Positions 58,745 through 64,000 of a stretch of DNA of 64,000 nucleotides are shown here, piece after piece (position 1 is the stretch's first letter; each line of letters opens with the position of its first letter). The DNA is taken from contig CAVRXD010000027.1 in assembly GCA_963725065.1 (NCBI GenBank), positions 62,001-126,000 on the forward strand, read 5' to 3'. Under the pieces are notes generated by a model. It ran no database searches. It was not told the origin of the DNA and worked only from the letters and a program-made list of their open reading frames with translations. The position numbers and the translations under genes were made by a program. This DNA is from VAZQ01 sp963725065 (GTDB lineage: Bacteria; Pseudomonadota; Alphaproteobacteria; Rhizobiales; Xanthobacteraceae).

Positions 58745-60439
58745 TCAGGCGCGCTTGCGCTTTCCGCTTTCCAGCACGGGCAGATCCCGGGCGGTCGCGA
58801 ACGTGCGCACCACGAGGCGCTCGACGCGTCCGCGGATCTCGATCTCATGCCGCGGGGCCGCACCGAGATCGATGCCGGCGCGGAGCATGACCGCCTCGGA
58901 GATCACGAGCTCGCAGGCGTAGGTCTTGGTGAGGCTTTCGATGCGGCTCGCGGTGTTGACGGAATCGCCGACCGCGGTGACCGAGACCGCCGTGCCGTAC
59001 CCCATCTCGCCCACAATGGCGGCGCCGGTATGAATGCCGATGCCGATCCGCAGCGGCTCGGATATGTCATGGACCAGCGCGAGATTGAGATCCTGCATGC
59101 GCTCGGCCATGCCTTTGGCCGCGGCCAGCGCCTCGCGGCAGCCGGCCTCGACGCCGCTGTCGAGGCCGAACAGGGCCATCACGCCGTCGCCGATGAACTT
59201 GTCGATGCGGCCGCCGGCCGCTTCCACCGCATGGCCCATCTCGGCAAAGTACCGGTTCAGGAGAAACACCAGGTCATAGGGAAGTTTCTGTTCGGAGAGC
59301 TGGGTGAAGGAGCGCAGATCGGCGAACAGGATCGCGATCTCCCGCTCGGCGCCCTGCAGGTAGCCCGGACGGCGAAACCCGTCCCGGGCCTGGGCGGTCG
59401 CGGGCAACAGCGGGGTCACGCGCAGATCGCCGTGCGGGCGGAGCTGGCAGGCAAGCCGCACGTCGGGCGCCGCGCCCACGCGACGCAGGACTTTCACCTC
59501 CTCGGGCGCGGCCGGCGGAATCTCTTCCTTCAGGCCGTCGATCTTGATGCGGCAGGTGGAGCAGCGCCCGCGTCCGCCGCACACGGAGGCATGCGGAATG
59601 CCGGCCATCCGGCTCGCCTCCAATACCGACACGCCGCGCACGATCTGCACCACGCGGCCGCTCGGATAGGTCATGCGCAGAACACCACGCCGACGCTCCC
59701 AGCGCCAACGCGCGGCCCGCGCGGCCAGCACGGCGAGGAGTGCGGCCAGGAAACCGTAGCGCACCCACACCACCATCTGATCGAGGAACGCCAGGTCCGC
59801 CGGCGCTGGCCGCGGGTGGTCCTTCACGAGCTGGTCGACCCAGGCCGGATCCTCGGCCATCGTCATGATGTCGCTGCCGCCCTCGAGAAACCCGAGGATC
59901 GCAAAGGTCGGCATCAACAACGCGAAGGCGTAGAGGATCGGCTGCCAGCGCTCGTACCACGGCTTCAGGCGCAGCCAGAACCGCAGCCCGATCATGGCGT
60001 GGACCCAGGCGATCACCAGCACCGTGAACTGAAGCCCGCCGCGCAGCGGATCGGCGACGAAATATAAATAGAGCACACTCACGTAATAGCCGTAGTGCGC
60101 GCCATAGAACGTGTCGGCGACGCGCGTCTGGAGGACGTGTTCCACGAGCAGGAAGGGAATCGAAAAACCGAGCACGAGCTGGGCCGCCTCGGCGAACGGC
60201 ATCTTGAGCGAGCGGCGCAGCCAAAGCGCCCACAGCGCCAGGCAGTAATGGATCGCGAAAGCGCCGTAGAGGATGACGCCGCCGAGCGGGCTTGCCCAAT
60301 AGTGGTAGATGACCTGGAGCGCGCGATCCATCAACTGGACCGAGACGAGGCCCAGGCTGTGGTTGACGAAGTGGGTCGTCACGTAGGCCAGCATGACGAG
60401 CCCCGACGTCAGCCGGAGCCTCCGGATCACGCCATCCAT
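58745..60439 (-). CDS. Adenylate cyclase with multi-His membrane domain and [2Fe-2S] ferredoxin domain, 564 aa
   Basis: Predicted cyclic-AMP synthase with redox modules. ATG 60439. Residues 1-240 form six to seven membrane helices with several His (H23, H27, H46, H64, H101, H147), possibly heme ligands. Residues 253-345 are a plant-type [2Fe-2S] ferredoxin: C287, C293, C296 and C331 (VCGGRGRCSTCRIKI, RLACQL). Residues 365-550 are a class III cyclase with metal ligands D374 and D418 (LFADLRSFT, IDKFIGDGVMALFG), K414 for adenine, D492, and N495/R499 (VGDSVNTASRI). All key cyclase residues are present. Confidence 0.92.
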   Translation of the reverse strand: MDGVIRRLRLTSGLVMLAYVTTHFVNHSLGLVSVQLMDRALQVIYHYWASPLGGVILYGAFAIHYCLALWALWLRRSLKMPFAEAAQLVLGFSIPFLLVEHVLQTRVADTFYGAHYGYYVSVLYLYFVADPLRGGLQFTVLVIAWVHAMIGLRFWLRLKPWYERWQPILYAFALLMPTFAILGFLEGGSDIMTMAEDPAWVDQLVKDHPRPAPADLAFLDQMVVWVRYGFLAALLAVLAARAARWRWERRRGVLRMTYPSGRVVQIVRGVSVLEASRMAGIPHASVCGGRGRCSTCRIKIDGLKEEIPPAAPEEVKVLRRVGAAPDVRLACQLRPHGDLRVTPLLPATAQARDGFRRPGYLQGAEREIAILFADLRSFTQLSEQKLPYDLVFLLNRYFAEMGHAVEAAGGRIDKFIGDGVMALFGLDSGVEAGCREALAAAKGMAERMQDLNLALVHDISEPLRIGIGIHTGAAIVGEMGYGTAVSVTAVGDSVNTASRIESLTKTYACELVISEAVMLRAGIDLGAAPRHEIEIRGRVERLVVRTFATARDLPVLESGKRKRA

Positions 60440-60584
60440 GAGCGCTCGTCTCTCACCGCCCAACCTCCGCTCGTCATCCGCAAATCGAGCTTAGGCGTTT
60501 TGCGACGTTCTGTGGATAGCCGTCGGGCTGCGCCCCGTCTTCGATAGCTGGTGGTTCAAAACCGAGCGTCAGGTTGACGGTTCC

Positions 60585-61571
60585 TCAAATCCGGAACTCC
60601 ACACCCCGCTTGCGGCCCTGCGACATATCAATGAACAGCTGGTCGAGCGGAAGCTTGCGTCGCGTCAGCCCCTGCTCATGGGCGTAGGTGGAAATCGTTT
60701 CGAGGGTATGCCGGTTTCTGTCGGTCAGACCGTATTCCCAGGGATCCGGACCCATGAGTTCTTCCTGCTCCTCCCACGCTTCGCGATAGAACGCGAGCGG
60801 CACGACCCGCGGATTCGCCATGCGCTTCATGGCGAGGCTCTTCGCTTCGTTGAACGCGCGGAATACGTTGATCGCGACCCAGGAGTGCTCCTCCGCGATC
60901 TCGCGCTTGATGCCGAGCACATGCATGATCGGAAAGATGCCGGTCTTGCGAAAGAAGGCGATTTCCTCCCGCCGATAGTCGGGAAACAGACGGGCGACCC
61001 GCGGATCCCTTTCGACCAGCGGACGGATCAGATCGGGGTGCAGGACCGCATCGATCTCTCCGTTCGTCAGCATCTGCTCGACCGAGCCCTCGGGCGGCAA
61101 GCGCACGATCTTCAGGTTCGGGGGCGGCTCGAATTCGATGGTTTCGTCGAGTTCGCAAACCCATTCGATCGACTGCAGCGGCACGCCGTATTCATGCTGG
61201 AGGATGCCGCGCAGCCAGACGATCGCCGTGTTCTGGAACTGCTTGACGCCGATCTTGCAGCCCACCAGATCGGCCGGCGTCCGGATGCCCTTGGCCGTGT
61301 TAATGAAGATGAAGCCGTGGCGGAACCTGCGGTGCAGGAAGACAGGAATGGCGTCGATGGGAACGCCCTGATCGCGCGCGACCAGATACGAGGAGCACGA
61401 CACCTCGGCCATGTCGAACTCGCGATTGCGCAGGAAGCGCCAATGCCGCGTGCTCGAATCCATTCTCGTGAGCACATTGAGGTCGACACCATCGGGCTTG
61501 ACCGTCCCGTCCATGAGTGCGCGCACGATCTCGTACTCGCCGCAGGCTAGTGTCAGCGCCAGCTTGGACAA
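60585..61571 (-). CDS. 4,5-dihydroxyphthalate-decarboxylase-like / substrate-binding-fold protein, 328 aa
   Basis: TTG 61571 chosen because AAGGAG lies six bases upstream, giving SKLALTLACGEYEIVRALMD at the start. The sequence (EVSCSSYLVARDQGVPIDAI, PVFLHRRFRHGFIFINTAKG, VGCKIGVKQFQNTAIVWLRG) matches the family that includes Pht5 4,5-dihydroxyphthalate decarboxylase. That family shares the periplasmic-binding-protein fold. No signal peptide, so a cytosolic enzyme is favoured. The true substrate may differ from phthalate derivatives. Divergent from the MFS gene. Confidence 0.8.
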   Translation of the reverse strand: MSKLALTLACGEYEIVRALMDGTVKPDGVDLNVLTRMDSSTRHWRFLRNREFDMAEVSCSSYLVARDQGVPIDAIPVFLHRRFRHGFIFINTAKGIRTPADLVGCKIGVKQFQNTAIVWLRGILQHEYGVPLQSIEWVCELDETIEFEPPPNLKIVRLPPEGSVEQMLTNGEIDAVLHPDLIRPLVERDPRVARLFPDYRREEIAFFRKTGIFPIMHVLGIKREIAEEHSWVAINVFRAFNEAKSLAMKRMANPRVVPLAFYREAWEEQEELMGPDPWEYGLTDRNRHTLETISTYAHEQGLTRRKLPLDQLFIDMSQGRKRGVEFRI

Positions 61572-61901
61572 TGGCTTCTCCTTGTAGGGCAATTGAAAAA
61601 CGTCATCGGCGAGGACCGCCGAGCGGTGCTTGGCCGTTCGATCGGGTGATGGAGGACCGCGGCCGCGCGAAGGCAGCCGCTCGTGATACTAGCCTTCGAG
61701 GACGACGCGCTAGTTGCACATTTGAAAAAATAGTTGGGCGGATCGCGATGCCTGCGTCTGCGCGCCACCCGCTCGCTCCGCGGCGGGAGTTGCGGTCCGA
61801 TCGCATTCCGCCCGAATGCCTCGTTCAACGGCATGACGCCGACGCAATGCCGTCCCGCGGCGATTGCGGCGCGTTCGGCACCATCCCGATGCTAACGTCC
61901 C
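61572..61901. other. 330-bp divergent region upstream of MFS promoter
   Basis: No gene. AT-rich patches at 61710-61740. The minus-strand promoter of the gene starting at 61571 must lie here but is not obvious. Confidence 0.35.
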
Positions 61902-61950
61902 TTGACGTGCCGGGTCCTTCCGTTTAGATATGTCTAAAGATACATCTTAG
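61902..61950 (+). promoter_or_regulatory. Promoter with PadR-like operator upstream of MFS gene
   Basis: -35 TTGACG (61902-61907), 17-bp spacer, -10 TAGATA (61925-61930). Starting on the last -10 base is ATGT-N8-ACAT (61930-61945), the PadR-family operator pattern, within a larger imperfect inverted repeat (61923-61950). A repressor bound here would block initiation. No padR gene is in the window. Confidence 0.6.
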
Positions 61951-61991
61951 TACTATTGTAAGCGATTGTTTTCGCGTGTGAAAGGCATGAG

Positions 61992-63257
61992 TTGACCGCA
62001 GCCGATACCGAATCGCACCAGCCTGCGCAGCGCTCCTTCGCTGCCCTGCGAGACCCCGGTTTCCGTCCCTATTTTCTCTACTCGGCGCTGGCGATGATGG
62101 CCGACAGCGTCGAGCACGTGATCAGCTACTGGGTGGTGTTCCAGAAATTCCAGTCGCCCGCCTTGGGCGGCTACGCCGTCCTGTCGCACTGGCTGCCGAT
62201 GCTGTTCTTCGGCGTGTTCATGGGGGCGCTCGCGGACCGCTACGATTCCCGCCGCCTGATTCAGATCGGCATGCTGCTGTTCATGGCGTGCTCGCTCGCC
62301 TGGGGCATCTTATTCTACACCGACACCCTGGAAGCTTGGCACTCCGCGGTCATTCTCACCGTGCACGGCATCGCCAGCGTATTCTGGGGACCACCGGGCC
62401 AGGTGCTGCTGCACGACATCGTCGGCCCGCAAGAATTACCGAGCGCCATACGGCTCAACGCAACCTCGCGCTACCTTGGATTGGTGGCGGGCCCCGCGGT
62501 CGGCGCGGCGTTCCTGCTCGCGCTCGGACCCACCTATGGCATCCTGCTCAACGCGGTGATCTACCTTCCACTGATCCTGTTCCTGCGGAAGGCGCCTTAC
62601 GGCCCGCGTTTCCAGAAGGTCCGCGCACCGGCACGGCCGGTGCGCGGCTTCTCCGACATCGTCACGACCATCGCCAGCATCCGCGGCAGCAGGATCATCG
62701 TCTCGATGATCCTGCTCTCGGGCTGCGCGTCGCTGATCATCAGCAACGCCTATCAGGCGCAGATGCCGGGCTATGCCCAGGATCTGGGTCATGGCGACGC
62801 CGGCCTTCTTTATGGCCTGCTGCTCGCGGCGGATGCCGCCGGCGCACTCACCGGCGGCATCGTGCTCGAAGGCAGCGGCTGGCTGCAGCCGCGGCCGCGC
62901 ACGGCCTTCATGCTGGTGATGATCTGGTGCTGCGTTCTTGCCGCCTTTGCCATGACGACGATCTATCCCCTGGCGCTCGCGCTGTTGTTCGCCGCCGGTT
63001 TCGTCGAGCTGTCCTACAATTCGATGACGCAGGCGCTGGTGCAGCTCAACGCGCCCGCCGCGATCCGCGGGCGGGTGCTGGGGCTCTACAGCATGGCGGG
63101 CCTGGGCTTGCGCGCCTTCAGCGGCATCACGGTCGGACTCGGCGGCAGCCTGATCGGCATCCACTGGTCGCTGGCGCTGAGCGCCATGCTGCTGCTCGCG
63201 ATAACGCTGCTGCTGCAGCTGTGGATGCGGTCTGCGGTCTTTGACCCCGGCACGTGA
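61992..63257 (+). CDS. MFS transporter, EntS/exporter-like, 421 aa
   Basis: TTG 61992 with AAAGG six bases upstream. Twelve helices; the MFS motif GVFMGALADRYDSRRLIQIG (loop 2-3) is clear. The C-terminal half has YNSMTQALVQLNAPAAIRGR, typical of the MFS_3/EntS-type group of exporters, followed by VLGLYSMAGLGLRAFSGITV. Likely an efflux pump. The upstream PadR-type operator suggests induction by a phenolic or drug-like ligand; inference. Confidence 0.87.
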   Translation: MTAADTESHQPAQRSFAALRDPGFRPYFLYSALAMMADSVEHVISYWVVFQKFQSPALGGYAVLSHWLPMLFFGVFMGALADRYDSRRLIQIGMLLFMACSLAWGILFYTDTLEAWHSAVILTVHGIASVFWGPPGQVLLHDIVGPQELPSAIRLNATSRYLGLVAGPAVGAAFLLALGPTYGILLNAVIYLPLILFLRKAPYGPRFQKVRAPARPVRGFSDIVTTIASIRGSRIIVSMILLSGCASLIISNAYQAQMPGYAQDLGHGDAGLLYGLLLAADAAGALTGGIVLEGSGWLQPRPRTAFMLVMIWCCVLAAFAMTTIYPLALALLFAAGFVELSYNSMTQALVQLNAPAAIRGRVLGLYSMAGLGLRAFSGITVGLGGSLIGIHWSLALSAMLLLAITLLLQLWMRSAVFDPGT

Positions 63258-63346
63258 CCCCACGCGCGCGGCTCTCGGCGCACCGTTGCATCCGGCGAGC
63301 CACTGTCATTTGCCAGTTCCGGGCCTTCATATTGTTGCCTGATCAA

Positions 63347-63374
63347 GTATGATGGCCGGGGCAAAAGATCATAC
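63347..63374. promoter_or_regulatory. Inverted repeat upstream of FmdE-like gene
   Basis: GTATGAT (63347-63353) and ATCATAC (63368-63374), seven exact pairs with a 14-nt spacer, ending 23 bp before the ATG at 63398. Possible operator or leader hairpin. Confidence 0.35.
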
Positions 63375-63397
63375 CCAGGACCGAGGTTCGGTGATTC

Positions 63398-63892
63398 ATG
63401 CGACCGATCGTGACGATGGTTGTCTTCGCTGCGTTGATGAGCGGCGGCACGGCGGCGGCGCGCGCCGAAACGCCCGAGGAGTGGATCGCGCTCGGCGCCC
63501 GTGTGCATGGCGGCTACGGCGCATTCATTCCGCTGGGCATCAAGATCGGTCTCGACGCCGTCGACCGTCTGAAAGCGAAGCCGCGCGAACTCTCGGTGAC
63601 CTACTACGATAGCGAAAAGGCGCCCTGCGCATGCTTCGCCGATGGGGTCGCGATTGCGACCTCGGCGTCGGTGGGTCAGCGTTCCTTAAAGATCGATCCT
63701 GAAAAAGCCCCGGACGGCGCAGCGGCCGTCATCGTGATCAGGCCGCGGCAGGGAGGCCCGGGCTTCAAATACACGATCCCGTTGTCGGCGTTGCCGCGCC
63801 TTGGAAAGATGAACACGGAGCTCGATCCGCTCGGCCGCCACGACGCCGTGATGAAGGCCGACGCGCTGTTCGAGGTCGCGCCGGTGAATTGA
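63398..63892 (+). CDS. Exported FmdE-like (formylmethanofuran dehydrogenase subunit E domain) protein, 164 aa
   Basis: ATG 63398. Signal peptide MRPIVTMVVFAALMSGGTAA, then ARAE. The mature part (GARVHGGYGAFIPLGIKIGL, DAVDRLKAKPRELSVTYYDS, CACFADGVAIATSASVGQRS) matches the FmdE domain, with H37 near the start and CxC (C77, C79) plus D82 as possible metal ligands. FmdE-like proteins without methanogenic partners occur in many bacteria and may bind molybdenum or zinc. Function unclear. Confidence 0.75.
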   Translation: MRPIVTMVVFAALMSGGTAAARAETPEEWIALGARVHGGYGAFIPLGIKIGLDAVDRLKAKPRELSVTYYDSEKAPCACFADGVAIATSASVGQRSLKIDPEKAPDGAAAVIVIRPRQGGPGFKYTIPLSALPRLGKMNTELDPLGRHDAVMKADALFEVAPVN

Positions 63893-64000
63893 CGGCCGTC
63901 GGGAGAAATCCTGCTTCGACGTGCACGATCGGGTTGCGGAAACGATCGTCGCCGTCAGGAGCGACCGCTCATCGCCACAGCGTCTGACTGGCGAGGCGCG

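Noticed and set aside
61546..61553. CTAGTGTC inside the decarboxylase-like gene
   Set aside because: No inverted partner; coding sequence explains it.
1..64000. Search by eye for tRNA, rRNA, CRISPR arrays, transposases and phage genes
   Set aside because: None recognised; the holin-like gene at 7895-8290 belongs to a chromosomal stress operon.

Overview
The window is GC-rich DNA with short intergenic gaps, frequent ATGA/GTGA gene overlaps and many GTG or TTG starts. It reads as an alphaproteobacterial chromosome, most likely order Hyphomicrobiales (Rhizobiales) near Bradyrhizobium/Xanthobacteraceae. This rests on the Bug-type (TctC) binding proteins, a DUF6894-like protein, a Mg-type HemB, a nutrient-deprivation/holin/DUF3618-type operon and EcfG-like promoters (GGAAC-N16/17-nGTT). 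No rRNA, tRNA, CRISPR array, insertion sequence or prophage was recognised.

Layout. 1-5.5 kb: a cut Na+/H+ antiporter, a frameshifted CPBP protease, a small membrane protein, hemB and an MFS carrier whose 3' end runs through palindromic repeats. 5.7-8.9 kb: a PsiF-like protein and a four-gene overlapping operon of envelope/stress proteins behind an EcfG-like promoter. 9-17.4 kb: small metabolic and regulatory genes (methyltransferase, Spy-like protein, hydrolase, Bug protein, ArsR/VOC/SRPBCC group, GNAT, GST, exported VOC protein). 17.4-17.6 kb: a second pair of palindromic repeats. 17.6-26.7 kb: a glucan-related run (DoxX, debranching enzyme, GH63-like glucosidase, SDR, GMC oxidoreductase), then an MFS carrier preceded by an overlapping 27-codon leader ORF.

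27.1-40.9 kb is the most coherent system. It is a chemosensory operon on the minus strand: soluble double-module MCP, triple-CheW scaffold, CheB, HEAT-repeat protein, CheR, CheY, CheA, STAS-like protein, a second CheY, CheC and a hybrid PAS histidine kinase. A divergent second CheC lies at its head. No flagellar or pilus genes accompany it, and the receptor has no membrane segment, so an output other than ordinary swimming is plausible.

41-47.4 kb is an accessory stretch of small genes: zinc ribbons, a glycine-zipper protein, a PepSY-like protein, a Gly/Gln-rich peptide and a conserved 59-residue protein. Several carry EcfG-like promoters, so this looks like part of a general-stress-response regulon; no phyR, nepR or ecfG is present here. 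47.7-55.6 kb holds an autotransporter-type protein, a Crp/Fnr regulator, a frameshifted transglutaminase-like protein, a fatty-acid desaturase and a LysR/Bug pair divergent from a TAXI-type protein across a perfect 17-bp palindrome. 56.8-64 kb holds a lone cobF, a membrane protein, an adenylate cyclase fused to a ferredoxin and a multi-His membrane domain, a dihydroxyphthalate-decarboxylase-like protein, an MFS carrier with a promoter/operator overlap, and an exported FmdE-like protein.

Five genes carry single-base frameshifts with otherwise well-preserved protein sequence on both sides. Sequencing or assembly indels are a serious alternative to real gene decay.
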